Origin: Sphingobacterium bovisgrunnientis
GTDB lineage: Bacteria; Bacteroidota; Bacteroidia; Sphingobacteriales; Sphingobacteriaceae
Direction: 5' to 3'
Assembly: GCF_009829085.1 (NCBI RefSeq)
Contig: NZ_WUQY01000008.1
Location: forward strand, 1 to 64,000
Length of the DNA stretch: 64,000 bases
Below are positions 34,057-43,511 of the stretch, in pieces. The notes under the pieces are model-generated. The model searched no databases and had not been told where the DNA came from. It was given only the letters and a program-made list of their open reading frames with translations. Made by a program: the position numbers and the translations under genes. The number at the start of each line of letters is the position of its first letter. Position 1 is the first letter of the stretch.

Positions 34057-35727
34057 ATGAATACAAACATTTTTGAAGAGAATTTGAAATCGAAAATAAA
34101 AAGTTTACGAAACAACTTTATCCTTGTTTTCGCAATGCTTATATCGCTAACATTTGTACGTTGTGCAAATATGCAAACACCAACGGGAGGACCGAAAGAT
34201 TCAATTCCTCCTGTTATTCTATCGGAAAATCCCGTAAATTTTAAACGAAATTTTACCGATAAACAAATTGTTTTAGAGTTTAATGAATATATTAAGCTAA
34301 ACAATTATCAAAAAGAATTTAGTATATCTCCTGATTTAGAAAAACAACCAGATTACAAGGTAAAAAAGAAAAATCTGATAATCACTTTACCTGATTCATT
34401 AGAAGAAAATACTACTTATACCATAAATTTTGGTAAAGGTTTAGTAGATTTTAATGAAGGAAATCCTATTGTAAATTACAATTATGTTTTTGCCACTGGC
34501 CCTGAATTAGATTCACTTTCTGTATCAGGTTCTGTTAAAAATGCGTATACCAAAACATTCGATCCAAAGGAGGATTTATCTGTTCGTGTTTTACTGATAC
34601 CTACAAGACAAGATTCTCTTTTCGGAAAGCGGAAAGCCAATATATTTACAAGTGTAGACAGTTCAGGTAATTTTATAATTAAAAATTTAAGAGAAGATAC
34701 ATATAGAATATATGCACTGAAAGAAGAGAATAACGATCGTATATATAATAATCCAGATGAACTAATAGGATTTCTTGCAGATAGCATTGTGTTGAAAGAA
34801 AACATAGAGGATATAAAATTGGAATATTCAAAAGGAAAACCAAAAGATTTTAGAATTCCTGAAAGAAAAATTCAAAAGGATAGTCGCATTTCTATTAAAT
34901 TCAATCAACCTCTAGACTCCCCTTCTACGCGAATTATCTTCCCAGAAGATCTACAAAAAGACGCGTATTACAAATATGCTGATACAAATGATTCTCTTTA
35001 TATTCTATTACCTAAAATGGAATTTGATTCTATTAAAATAGAAGTTTCTGATAGAAATAATATACTTGATACTACATTATTGCGTAGAGGTAAAAATGAT
35101 AAATACAATAGAGAATTGATACCTATACTTAATGTTACAAATAAGGTTGATAAAATCAACCACATCACAATCACAAGTGATTTTCCAATAGCTAATATTG
35201 ACAAAGAAAAATTGATATTAAAAGAGGACAGTGTGTCAAGACGTAACTTTCAACTACAAAAAGATACATTAAATTCTAACCTGTATCATGTACGATTTAA
35301 TTGGAGACCAAAGCGTAACTATGAATTCACAATTCAAGAAAATGCTATTACTTCTATTTTTAATGACACCAATAAGGAATTGATTACTACCGTTACTTTA
35401 GATGAAACCGATAACTTTGGAGATATAAATTTCATCATTAACGATCTTGATAGTAATACTAATTATATTGTCCAGTTAATGGATGATAAAAAAGAAAAAG
35501 TAATAGATAATAAGTATATATACAATACGAAAGAACTCAGATACACTAAATTTCCTGGAGGAAAATATATCTTACGCATAATCAAAGATCTCAATAAGAA
35601 TAAACGATGGGATGGTGCTGATGTCTATAATAAGACACAAGCTGAACCAATATGGTATATGGATAAATCATTTACAATACGTGCAAATTGGGAACAATCC
35701 GAAACAATTTCACCCAAATTTGAATAA
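34057..35727 (+). CDS. Ig-like domain lipoprotein
   Basis: 556 residues. A long N-terminus precedes a hydrophobic segment and the lipobox 'LTFVRC' (about residue 36), then 'TPTGGPKDSIPPVI', the start of a bacterial Ig-like domain (SbsA type, about 45-150). The rest holds further beta-sandwich-like repeats, and the end 'KNKRWDGADVYN' is typical of the family. It is a surface or periplasmic lipoprotein conserved in Bacteroidota, with no defined function. It lies 37 bp after mnmG and may be read through from it. The start may be at a later Met, because 35 residues before the lipobox is long. Confidence 0.82.
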   Translation: MNTNIFEENLKSKIKSLRNNFILVFAMLISLTFVRCANMQTPTGGPKDSIPPVILSENPVNFKRNFTDKQIVLEFNEYIKLNNYQKEFSISPDLEKQPDYKVKKKNLIITLPDSLEENTTYTINFGKGLVDFNEGNPIVNYNYVFATGPELDSLSVSGSVKNAYTKTFDPKEDLSVRVLLIPTRQDSLFGKRKANIFTSVDSSGNFIIKNLREDTYRIYALKEENNDRIYNNPDELIGFLADSIVLKENIEDIKLEYSKGKPKDFRIPERKIQKDSRISIKFNQPLDSPSTRIIFPEDLQKDAYYKYADTNDSLYILLPKMEFDSIKIEVSDRNNILDTTLLRRGKNDKYNRELIPILNVTNKVDKINHITITSDFPIANIDKEKLILKEDSVSRRNFQLQKDTLNSNLYHVRFNWRPKRNYEFTIQENAITSIFNDTNKELITTVTLDETDNFGDINFIINDLDSNTNYIVQLMDDKKEKVIDNKYIYNTKELRYTKFPGGKYILRIIKDLNKNKRWDGADVYNKTQAEPIWYMDKSFTIRANWEQSETISPKFE

Positions 35728-35732
35728 AATAT

Positions 35733-36251
35733 CTATTTCTTATTTGTAAACCAAGAGGAATAAAGTACATAATTGTGCGGAAGATTTTCTAATAAAGCCA
35801 TTTGCTCATCTGTAAGTGGCTTTATTTTTTTAGCAGGTACACCAGCATACAAATACCCTGATTCACATAGTGTATTCTCTAATACGACTGCTCCCGCAGC
35901 TATAATTACTTTAGATTGAATCACAGCTTTATCCATAACAATAGCTCCCATACCAATCAAAACGTAATCGTCAATAACACAACCATGTACTAATGCATTG
36001 TGCCCTATATTCACATAATTACCTATATCCGTACCATTTTTTAAATACGTTCCATGAATAGTAGCATTATCTTGGATATTAGTGTAGTTTCCAATTCTAA
36101 TATAATTTACATCACCACGAACTACTGCGTTAAACCAAATAGAACAGTGATGACCAATAGTTACATCCCCCACAATAGTACAATTCGGTGCAATAAACGT
36201 TTCTTCAGCTATATACGGAAAACTTTCTTTGACTGGTAAAATAGTAGCCAT
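35733..36251 (-). CDS. Gamma-carbonic anhydrase-like hexapeptide-repeat protein
   Basis: 172 residues forming a left-handed beta-helix. The repeats (IAPNCTIVGDVTIG, RIGNYTNIQDNATIHG, IGNYVNIGHNALVHGC) have the His residues that ligate zinc in gamma-class enzymes (the first falls in 'DNATIHG', two more in 'GHNALVHG'). It may be a carbonic anhydrase or a PaaY/YrdA-type thioesterase-like protein. It is 3 bp downstream of nadB on the same strand, so it is probably the second gene of that unit. Confidence 0.88.
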   Translation of the reverse strand: MATILPVKESFPYIAEETFIAPNCTIVGDVTIGHHCSIWFNAVVRGDVNYIRIGNYTNIQDNATIHGTYLKNGTDIGNYVNIGHNALVHGCVIDDYVLIGMGAIVMDKAVIQSKVIIAAGAVVLENTLCESGYLYAGVPAKKIKPLTDEQMALLENLPHNYVLYSSWFTNKK

Positions 36252-36254
36252 AAT

Positions 36255-37847
36255 CTATAATATTGTATCTTCTAATATCTCTGCATGATTTGGGAAGTCT
36301 GTTGTATAATGCAATCCCCTACTCTCTTTACGGTTCATCGCAGATTTAACCACCAAATATGCTACCTGAATAACGTTTCGCAATTCACAAAGTTTCACAG
36401 AAAGCTTTGTATTTTTATAAAAAGATTCTGTTTCCTCATGCAACAAACCTAATCTTCGCATCGCTCTCTCTAATCTAAAGTCTGAACGAACGATTCCTAC
36501 ATAATCAGACATAAACTTTTGTGTTTCACGAAGATTATGCGTTACTAAAATATCTTCATTTAATAATTTAGTATTTGAATCATCCCAATTAGGAATATTT
36601 TCTTTATAAGAAATTGAATTAATTTTCTTTTCAGCATCTACAAAAATACGATGTGCATACACTGCGGCTTCTAATAAAGAATTGGAAGCCAATCGATTAG
36701 CACCATGTAGACCAGTAGAAGAGCATTCGCCACATGCATACAAATTCTCGATACTACTAGCGCCATATTCATCAACCAAAATACCTCCACACAAATAATG
36801 TGCAGCCGGGGTTACAGGAATATAATCTTTAGTCATATCTAAACCAATAGAAAGACATTTTTCGTAAATATTTGGAAAATGTGAAAACAAATCTTCTAAC
36901 GGCTTATGCGTGATATCTAAATAAACATAATCCAAACCAGATTTCTTCATTTCAGAATCAATCGCACGCGCTACGATATCTCTTGGAGCTAATGATCCAC
37001 GTGAATCATACTCTTCCATGAAAGATTCTCCATTTACTCTTCGCAAAATTCCACCGAAACCGCGTACAGCTTCCGAAATTAAAAATGCTGGATATTCGCT
37101 TGGATTGTATAAGGCTGTAGGATGGAATTGAATAAATTCCATATTACGTACTTTTCCTTTGGCTCTATACACCATCGCTATACCATCACCAGTTGCAATA
37201 GTTGGATTAGTCGTACTTGAATATACATGACCAGCACCTCCTGATGCCATTAAAGTAATTTTAGATATAAATTTTTCTACAATTCCTGTACGAGTATTAA
37301 AAGCATAAATTCCGTAGCATTCTATATCCGTAGATTTTTTATCCACATGTAACCCCAAATGGTGTTGCGTAATCAAATCTACAGCGAAATAATGGGTAAG
37401 AATTTCAATATTTGGATGTTGATGAACTTTCTCTAGCAATGCACGCTCTATCTCATAACCCGTAATATCCTTATAATGTAAGATACGATGTGCAGAATGT
37501 CCACCCTCTTTTGCTAAATCATATTCACCAGAATCTTCCTTGTCAAATGAAGTCCCATATCCTATCAATTCTTCAATTCGCGCTGGTCCTTCCTTTATTA
37601 CGTTTTCCACAATTTGTGGATTACATAAACCATCACCTGCAATTAATGTGTCTTCAATGTGATTTGCAAAGCTATCTGATTGATCTGTAACCACTGCCAC
37701 ACCACCTTGCGCATATTTTGTATTTGATTCGTCTTCGTTGGATTTTGTAACTATTAACACTTTACCAACATTCGCAGCTTTTAATGCAAAACTCAAACCT
37801 GCAATTCCCGACCCTACTACCAAAAAATCTACTTTTCTTTCCGACAT
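36255..37847 (-). CDS. nadB: L-aspartate oxidase
   Basis: 530 residues. It oxidises aspartate to iminoaspartate, the first step of de novo NAD synthesis. An FAD-binding 'VVGSGIAGLSFALKAA' opens the protein. 'TKYAQGGVAVV', 'EGGHSAHRILHYKD', 'EFIQFHPTALY' and 'YACGECSSTGLHGANRLASNSLLEA' are the flavoprotein and active-site blocks of NadB. It is divergent from nadA across the proposed oriC. NadA uses its product directly. Confidence 0.97.
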   Translation of the reverse strand: MSERKVDFLVVGSGIAGLSFALKAANVGKVLIVTKSNEDESNTKYAQGGVAVVTDQSDSFANHIEDTLIAGDGLCNPQIVENVIKEGPARIEELIGYGTSFDKEDSGEYDLAKEGGHSAHRILHYKDITGYEIERALLEKVHQHPNIEILTHYFAVDLITQHHLGLHVDKKSTDIECYGIYAFNTRTGIVEKFISKITLMASGGAGHVYSSTTNPTIATGDGIAMVYRAKGKVRNMEFIQFHPTALYNPSEYPAFLISEAVRGFGGILRRVNGESFMEEYDSRGSLAPRDIVARAIDSEMKKSGLDYVYLDITHKPLEDLFSHFPNIYEKCLSIGLDMTKDYIPVTPAAHYLCGGILVDEYGASSIENLYACGECSSTGLHGANRLASNSLLEAAVYAHRIFVDAEKKINSISYKENIPNWDDSNTKLLNEDILVTHNLRETQKFMSDYVGIVRSDFRLERAMRRLGLLHEETESFYKNTKLSVKLCELRNVIQVAYLVVKSAMNRKESRGLHYTTDFPNHAEILEDTIL

Positions 37848-38325
37848 AAACCTATTGTATGCTTAAAAATTGAAACAAATTAACAAATAATGTGGATAAC
37901 GTGTAAACAAAACGTTAATTAAATTTTAAAACTATTTATTATTCCACAAACCGACATATTTACACACATGTTTCACGTGACGAGTATGAAAAAATAGACC
38001 ATATATTAACAATTATTTAACAACGAGTAATTCACAAAATTTTATTGAAAATAAAAAATCTGAAAAATCACAGTACTGTAAATCAGCACTAAAAGATCTG
38101 ATATCTGTGGATAAATTGTTGAAAAGTACAAGATAACTCAAAAATGAAATTTAAAAATATACAGTTATCCCCATTTTCCACAGACTAATAAACAATAAGA
38201 CTCTCTTTTATAAAAAAGATTATTATTTATTGAAAAAAAGGAATGTGAATTTCGTTTGAATTTCTTTGTTTACTTTTGTGAAGTTGATTAGTCAAAGTGA
38301 TTAACCAAATTACAGAAGAGAGAGA
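37848..38325. other. oriC: Putative chromosomal origin oriC
   Basis: A 478-bp AT-rich spacer between divergent nadB and nadA. DnaA boxes: TGTGGATAA at 37891-37899 and 38106-38114 (perfect TTATCCACA on the minus strand), and a head-to-tail pair TTATCCCCA (38165-38173) and TTTTCCACA (38174-38182), each with one mismatch. A parS half-match TGTTTCACGTGA is at 37969-37980. Many short AT runs could form the unwinding element. Leucine codon choice in + strand genes changes across this site (mostly TTA/CTA left, TTG common right), consistent with a switch of leading strand. A competing candidate with fewer boxes lies before dnaA. Confidence 0.75.
38271..38278 (+). promoter_or_regulatory. nadA promoter -7 element
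   Basis: TACTTTTG, 47 bases before the nadA ATG. No clear -33 element at the normal spacing. A purine-rich AGAGAGAG stretch just before the ATG may aid translation. Confidence 0.45.
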
Positions 38326-39324
38326 ATGAATAACACTTATCAAAGAGATTTGGAAGCAAAGGGCTTCATTGATCTTCCTGTGGATCCAAGTTTGGATTTA
38401 GTTCAGGAAATTCTACGTTTGAAAAAAGAGAAAAATGCTGTAATTCTGGCGCATTATTACCAAGATGCTGAGATTCAGGATTTAGCTGACTATATTGGAG
38501 ATAGTTTGGGGCTTTCGCAACAAGCTGCTAAGACTGATGCAGATGTGATAGTGTTTGCTGGTGTTCATTTCATGGCAGAAACCGCAAAAATTCTTTCGCC
38601 TTCCAAAAAAGTGTTATTGCCGGATTTGAAAGCAGGATGTTCGTTGTCGGATTCTTGTCCGCCTCATCTTTTTGCAAAATTCAAAGAGCAATATCCTGAT
38701 CATGTGGTGATTACATACGTCAATTGTACAGCAGAATTGAAAGCGTTATCGGATATTGTGTGTACTTCGAGCAATGCTGTGCAGATTGTTGAGTCACTTC
38801 CAGCTGATCAAAAGATAATTTTTGGTCCCGATCGCAATCTCGGCGATTATGTGAAGAAGAAAACGGGGCGCGATTTGGTGTTGTGGAACGGTGCCTGTAT
38901 GGTTCACGAGATTTTTTCACGTGAAAAAATTGAAAATCTACGTGAAGAATATCCTGGATCAAAGTTTATTGCGCATCCAGAATGTGAAGAACATATTTTG
39001 GCTGAGGCTGATTACATCGGATCGACTTCGGGAATGTTGAAATATACGATTGAAGATGAGGCTTCTACCTATATTGTGGCAACAGAATCTGGTATTTTGC
39101 ATCAAATGCAAAAATCTAGCCCTCATAAAACTTTTATCCCGGCTCCACCGAATAATGCTTGTGCATGCAACGATTGTCCACACATGAAATTGAATACATT
39201 GGAAAAATTATACAACTGTTTGAAATACAATCAACCAGAAATTATTCTTCCAGAAGATGTAATCAATAGAGCACAAAAACCGATTGAACGGATGTTGGAA
39301 ATTTCAGCGCGTTTAGGGTTGTAA
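38326..39324 (+). CDS. nadA: Quinolinate synthase
   Basis: 332 residues. It condenses iminoaspartate with dihydroxyacetone phosphate to quinolinate using a [4Fe-4S] cluster. Family blocks: '[22 protein letters not shown]', '[10 protein letters not shown]', '[20 protein letters not shown]', 'HPECEEHIL', 'SGMLKY' and '[17 protein letters not shown]' near the C-terminus. An imperfect parS (14 of 16) lies inside the coding sequence at 38913-38928. nadB is divergent across the proposed oriC. Confidence 0.97.
   Translation: MNNTYQRDLEAKGFIDLPVDPSLDLVQEILRLKKEKNAVILAHYYQDAEIQDLADYIGDSLGLSQQAAKTDADVIVFAGVHFMAETAKILSPSKKVLLPDLKAGCSLSDSCPPHLFAKFKEQYPDHVVITYVNCTAELKALSDIVCTSSNAVQIVESLPADQKIIFGPDRNLGDYVKKKTGRDLVLWNGACMVHEIFSREKIENLREEYPGSKFIAHPECEEHILAEADYIGSTSGMLKYTIEDEASTYIVATESGILHQMQKSSPHKTFIPAPPNNACACNDCPHMKLNTLEKLYNCLKYNQPEIILPEDVINRAQKPIERMLEISARLGL
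38913..38928. promoter_or_regulatory. parS-like site in nadA
   Basis: TTTTTCACGTGAAAAA matches the parS consensus in 14 of 16 positions and is a perfect palindrome. It is 0.6 kb right of the proposed oriC. Confidence 0.55.
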
Positions 39325-39332
39325 AATACACA

Positions 39333-39348
39333 TGTTTCACATGAAAAC
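39333..39348. promoter_or_regulatory. Degenerate parS-like site after nadA
   Basis: TGTTTCACATGAAAAC matches parS in 13 of 16 positions. It lies just after the nadA stop. It may be a decayed site. Confidence 0.4.
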
Positions 39349-39446
39349 TTAATTTTTTATGTTGAACAATGTTCAAAAATTTAGGAATGGGGCATTTTTT
39401 ACATTTGCCCTATTTTTAGCTCTTCTATCAAAGGGAGATTAATCCG

Positions 39447-39454
39447 TATCTTTG
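39447..39454 (+). promoter_or_regulatory. thiL promoter -7 element
   Basis: TATCTTTG, 19 bases before the ATG at 39474. No clear -33 TTTG. Confidence 0.5.
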
Positions 39455-39473
39455 TTGTGGAAAAAATGTGAAT

Positions 39474-40514
39474 ATGTTTGATAATATAGATAAAACTGAT
39501 ATAAACGAATTAGGTGAATTTGGCTTAATAAAACACTTAACGCAAGCTGTAGAATTGACACAAGAATCTACGAACAAAGGAATAGGTGATGATGCTGCAG
39601 TGATGGATTTTACTGGTTATAAAACCTTGATTTCTACGGATTTACTATTAGAAAATGTTCATTTCGATTTGCGTTATGTTCCACTTAAACACTTGGGTTA
39701 CAAAGCAGTACAAGTAAATTTGTCGGATATTTATGCGATGAATGGAATTGCTTCACAAATCACTTTTTCTATTGGACTCTCATCGAAATTTCCATTAGAA
39801 GCAGTAGAAGAAATTTACGAAGGCGCTTTGATTGCCTGTAAAAAATTTGGTGTTGATTTGGTTGGTGGTGATACTTCAGCTTCAGCACAAGGCTTGGTAA
39901 TTTCTGTAACAAGTATTGGCTATGCAAAGGAAGATAAAATTGCTTATCGCTCAGGTGCAAAAGAAGGTGATTTATTGTGTGTTTCTGGCGACTTGGGTGG
40001 AGCTTACGTAGGACTTCAGCTTTTGGAAAGAGAGAAGCAAATTTATTTGGAAAACCCTAATATTCAGCCAGATCTAGAAGGTAAAGATTATATTATAGAG
40101 CGTCAATTGAAACCTGAAGCACGTAAGGATGTAGTAGAATTATTAAAACATTTGGATATTACACCTACTTCTATGATTGATGTATCAGATGGTTTGGCAT
40201 CAGAGATTTTACATATTTGTAATGCATCAAATGTAGGTTGCAAATTGTACGAAGATAAAATACCTTTAGATCCAATGACTTACGAAACTGCTCGTGAATT
40301 TGGATTGGATCCTACGGTATGTGCATTGAATGGTGGTGAAGATTATGAATTGTTGTTCACTATTCCACAAGCTGATTATGATAAAGTTAAAGGGCAATTG
40401 GATATTTCTGTAATTGGTTATATTACTGAAGTTAATGCCGGAAGAGAAATGATTTCTAAGTCGAATAATGTGCATGAAATCAAAGCACAAGGTTGGAATG
40501 CATTTAAAAAGTAA
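39474..40514 (+). CDS. thiL: Thiamine-monophosphate kinase
   Basis: 346 residues from 'MFDNIDKTDINELGEFGLI'. It makes thiamine diphosphate from the monophosphate. 'GIGDDAAVMDF', 'STDLLLENVHFDL', 'VNLSDIYAMNG', 'GGDTSAS' and 'IDVSDGLASEI' are the metal- and ATP-binding blocks. An in-frame GTG six bases upstream is less likely. The dxs product in the same window is thiamine-diphosphate-dependent. No other thi gene is near. Confidence 0.95.
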   Translation: MFDNIDKTDINELGEFGLIKHLTQAVELTQESTNKGIGDDAAVMDFTGYKTLISTDLLLENVHFDLRYVPLKHLGYKAVQVNLSDIYAMNGIASQITFSIGLSSKFPLEAVEEIYEGALIACKKFGVDLVGGDTSASAQGLVISVTSIGYAKEDKIAYRSGAKEGDLLCVSGDLGGAYVGLQLLEREKQIYLENPNIQPDLEGKDYIIERQLKPEARKDVVELLKHLDITPTSMIDVSDGLASEILHICNASNVGCKLYEDKIPLDPMTYETAREFGLDPTVCALNGGEDYELLFTIPQADYDKVKGQLDISVIGYITEVNAGREMISKSNNVHEIKAQGWNAFKK

Positions 40515-40559
40515 TAATAAAATAACTAAATAGATGGTTAATTTTTTTATGTTTATAGT

Positions 40560-40955
40560 ATGAAAAAATTAACCATTTTATTTGCTTCTATAATTTTTCT
40601 AGCTGCTTGTGACACTAAAGAAACACGCGTATTTAAGTTTACACAACATGTAAACGATAAGGAAAACGAAATAAAGGATGATTTTCTTATCAAATCTAAA
40701 GCGTTTTATGTCAATAAGAAAGAAATAAATTTAGATCTGATTCTGAAAACAAGGGCGATTGATACGATACCTGGTGCTGATATTCCCAAAATAGAAAAAG
40801 TAGTTACAACATTATTTGAAAAAAATCCAAACGGAAAGGATATAATTGATGGCGGAACTGAAGTGAATCTACGGTTATATAATTCTGCCGGTGTGAAAAT
40901 ATCCGAAATTCCACTCAAAGATTACAGTACAAAAGATTTAACTATACTACGGTAG
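40560..40955 (+). CDS. Small lipoprotein of unknown function
   Basis: 131 residues with a clear lipoprotein signal: basic MKK, hydrophobic stretch and lipobox 'LAAC' (Cys17). The mature part has no motif I recognise. It looks beta-rich, with alternating hydrophobic residues. It ends before a strong terminator and lies 45 bp after thiL, so it may share its transcript. Confidence 0.75.
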   Translation: MKKLTILFASIIFLAACDTKETRVFKFTQHVNDKENEIKDDFLIKSKAFYVNKKEINLDLILKTRAIDTIPGADIPKIEKVVTTLFEKNPNGKDIIDGGTEVNLRLYNSAGVKISEIPLKDYSTKDLTILR

Positions 40956-40960
40956 TAGGT

Positions 40961-40992
40961 AAAAGGTCATTGTTAATTGCAATGACCTTTTT
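40961..40992 (+). terminator. Terminator after the small lipoprotein gene
   Basis: AAAAGGTCATTG / CAATGACCTTTTT, a 12-bp perfect stem with a T-tract. Confidence 0.85.
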
Positions 40993-41023
40993 CGTATATT
41001 TAAGTGTACCAAATTATAAACAT

Positions 41024-42937
41024 ATGTCAATACCATTGTGGACTCCTTCCCAAGACTATGTTGAAAGTTCAGTTTTATTTGCTTTCAAAAATTTTGTGCA
41101 AGCAAAATGTGGTTTGCAATTTAATGATTATCAGGAGTTTCATCAATGGTCTATAAGTAATATAGCAGATTTTTGGGAATCAATATTTCTATTTTTTGAT
41201 ATTAGTTATACGGGTAATTATTCAAAAGTCTTGGATTGGGATGCAAATAGTAAAAATTTTATTGATGCTAAATGGTTTGATGGTATAGAACTTTCCTATT
41301 CGGAACATATTTTTAAATCTTATGAAGAAGATAGTATTGCTTTAAAATTTCAATCCGAATACGAAGATTATCAAGAAATTACTTGGAAGGAATTACATTG
41401 TAAAGTGAGTAAGATTCAACAATATTTGTTGGATAAAGGAATTAAAAAAGGTGATAGAATAGTTGGGGTATTGAATAATCGTGTAGAAACGATAGCTATC
41501 TTTTTGGCTGTTAATTCTTTAGGAGCTGTTTGGTCTTGTTGTTCACCTGATTTTGGAGATAAAGCTCTAGTTGAACGATTTGAACAAATAGAACCCAAGT
41601 TACTTTTTATTGAAACAGAATATCAATATAATAATAAAAAATTCTTTAAAAAGGGAACTTTAGACATGTTGGTAAGTAAGTTAATAACCTTGCAAGAGGT
41701 TGTTAATGTGAATGATAGTGTGTGGAAAGTGGAGTTGGATAATTACAAATCTAAGGAGTTGATGTTTACAAGAGTTCCTTTTTCCCACCCTATTTGGATA
41801 TTGTATTCGTCAGGTACAACCGGTAAACCCAAAGCTATTACGCATAGTACAGGCGGAAATCTTCTGGAGCATTATAAAGCGTTGTCATTGCATCAGAATG
41901 TACAAGCAGGAGAAAATTTTTTGTGGTATTCGACTACAGGTTGGATGATGTGGAATTACGCTTTATCTTCTCTTCTTTGTGGTGGTACATTATGTATTTT
42001 CGATGGAATAATAAATCACAATAATAACCAGACTTTTTGGGATTTCATTAAGCAAGCTCACGTAGATCATTTAGGTGCTGGAGCAGTTTATTTTACTTCT
42101 ATTGAAGATTTAGATATACAGAATTACGAACCTAAAGTAGTTGGATCTACTGGTTCTCCTCTACCGGCATCTACTTTCGAAGCTTTACAAGCTAAATTTC
42201 CTAAAGTGCATATTATTTCCTTAAGTGGTGGTACAGATGTTTGTTCAGCCTTTCTATCTGGAAATTCCTTATTGCCTGTATATGCAGGACAATTGCAATG
42301 TAAAGCATTAGGTGCTGATATAGCAGCTTACAATGAGCAAGGTGAGGAAATTATAGATGAAGTCGGTGAATTGATTATAAAGCAGCCTATGCCTTCTATG
42401 CCTTTATATTTTTGGAATGATAGTAATAATGAAAAATACAAAGAAAGCTATTTTGATAAATTTCCCAATGTTTGGGCTCATGGGGATTGGATCAAGATAA
42501 ATAGCGATGAAGGAATACTAATTTATGGTCGTTCGGATGCAACATTGAATCGTGGAGGTGTGCGAATAGGTACAGCTGAAATTTATAATGCTGTAAATGA
42601 TTTGGAGGAAGTTAAAGATTCTTTGGTTGTCACGACAGATGAAAGTGATGGTTCTTCCAAAATGTTGCTATTTGTGCAATTGATAGATGATCTAGAATTA
42701 AATTATGAACTTCAAACTAAATTGAAAAGTAATCTCAGAAAGCAATATAGTCCACGACATGTACCAGATGTTATTTTTCAGGTAAAAGATATTCCATATA
42801 CTTTGAGTGGCAAAAAGCTAGAAATACCCGTTAAAAAGATTTTTTCTGGTGTTTCTATAGAAAAAGCAGTGTCCAAGGATATAATGCGTAATCCTGAAAG
42901 TTTGGAAGAGTATTATTCTTTATACTCTAAATATTAG
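41024..42937 (+). CDS. Acetoacetyl-CoA synthetase
   Basis: 637 residues from 'MSIPLWTPS'. The upstream in-frame Met at 40970 falls in the terminator and is rejected. It is an ANL-superfamily adenylating enzyme: 'LYSSGTTGKPKAITHSTGG' (P-loop), 'VGSTGSPLP', 'SLSGGTDVCSAF', 'AHGDWIKIN', 'GRSDATLNRGGVRIG' and a late 'LSGKKLEIPVKK' with the catalytic Lys. 'FWESIFLFFDI' near the start is typical of acetoacetate-specific members. It activates acetoacetate, a product of the HMG-CoA lyase encoded 4 kb downstream, and fits the leucine-catabolism theme. Confidence 0.9.
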   Translation: MSIPLWTPSQDYVESSVLFAFKNFVQAKCGLQFNDYQEFHQWSISNIADFWESIFLFFDISYTGNYSKVLDWDANSKNFIDAKWFDGIELSYSEHIFKSYEEDSIALKFQSEYEDYQEITWKELHCKVSKIQQYLLDKGIKKGDRIVGVLNNRVETIAIFLAVNSLGAVWSCCSPDFGDKALVERFEQIEPKLLFIETEYQYNNKKFFKKGTLDMLVSKLITLQEVVNVNDSVWKVELDNYKSKELMFTRVPFSHPIWILYSSGTTGKPKAITHSTGGNLLEHYKALSLHQNVQAGENFLWYSTTGWMMWNYALSSLLCGGTLCIFDGIINHNNNQTFWDFIKQAHVDHLGAGAVYFTSIEDLDIQNYEPKVVGSTGSPLPASTFEALQAKFPKVHIISLSGGTDVCSAFLSGNSLLPVYAGQLQCKALGADIAAYNEQGEEIIDEVGELIIKQPMPSMPLYFWNDSNNEKYKESYFDKFPNVWAHGDWIKINSDEGILIYGRSDATLNRGGVRIGTAEIYNAVNDLEEVKDSLVVTTDESDGSSKMLLFVQLIDDLELNYELQTKLKSNLRKQYSPRHVPDVIFQVKDIPYTLSGKKLEIPVKKIFSGVSIEKAVSKDIMRNPESLEEYYSLYSKY

Positions 42938-43056
42938 AATTAAATGTTCTTCTGACGAAGGAAGAATTTTTTATCTAAGATTGATATTCTATTAAAGATT
43001 TTTTCACTACTTGCGAATGCAAGTAAATGAGTCTTGAAAACAAATATTAATAGTTC

Positions 43057-43485
43057 CTATTGAATTTGTATAAATTTTTCAGAAGCTTGTCCATTGTAAT
43101 ATGATGTGTATTTTTTTAATATAAGATTCCCATTTGTCAATTGTTGAAAAACTTTGACTATACTATCTGTCTCTAAATATTTAGCATAACCGTTATAGTA
43201 ATATTCTTTTCCAATTAATTGTTTATTTATTGAATCTATTTGGCTAAAGCCATATGTATAAATGGTATCTGCAGGAGTATTAAAACTTAATTTTGAACTA
43301 ATTACTACTCCAGCTTGATGTTTTTTTCTATAACTATAGGTTTTAATAGTATCATAAATACCATGATAATCCCCAGTGAAAACTATGTATGTTTTTACTC
43401 TGTATTTATAAGATCCTATTTTTTCATATTGACCACAACTAATTATAAATAAAAATATAATAAGAAAATGAAATAAATTTTTCAT
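43057..43485 (-). CDS. Small lipoprotein of unknown function
   Basis: 142 residues from 'MKNLFHFLIIFLFIISC', a lipoprotein signal with Cys17. No recognisable domain. It is rich in Tyr, Thr and Lys ('YKYRVKTYIVFTGDYHG', 'KKYTSYYNGQ'). An upstream TTG would extend it by 10 residues into the carboxyltransferase gene, but the signal peptide fits the ATG best. It lies 26 bp after that gene on the same strand. Confidence 0.7.
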   Translation of the reverse strand: MKNLFHFLIIFLFIISCGQYEKIGSYKYRVKTYIVFTGDYHGIYDTIKTYSYRKKHQAGVVISSKLSFNTPADTIYTYGFSQIDSINKQLIGKEYYYNGYAKYLETDSIVKVFQQLTNGNLILKKYTSYYNGQASEKFIQIQ

Positions 43486-43511
43486 TATATGTTTTTGAGA
43501 TTTAAGGATTA

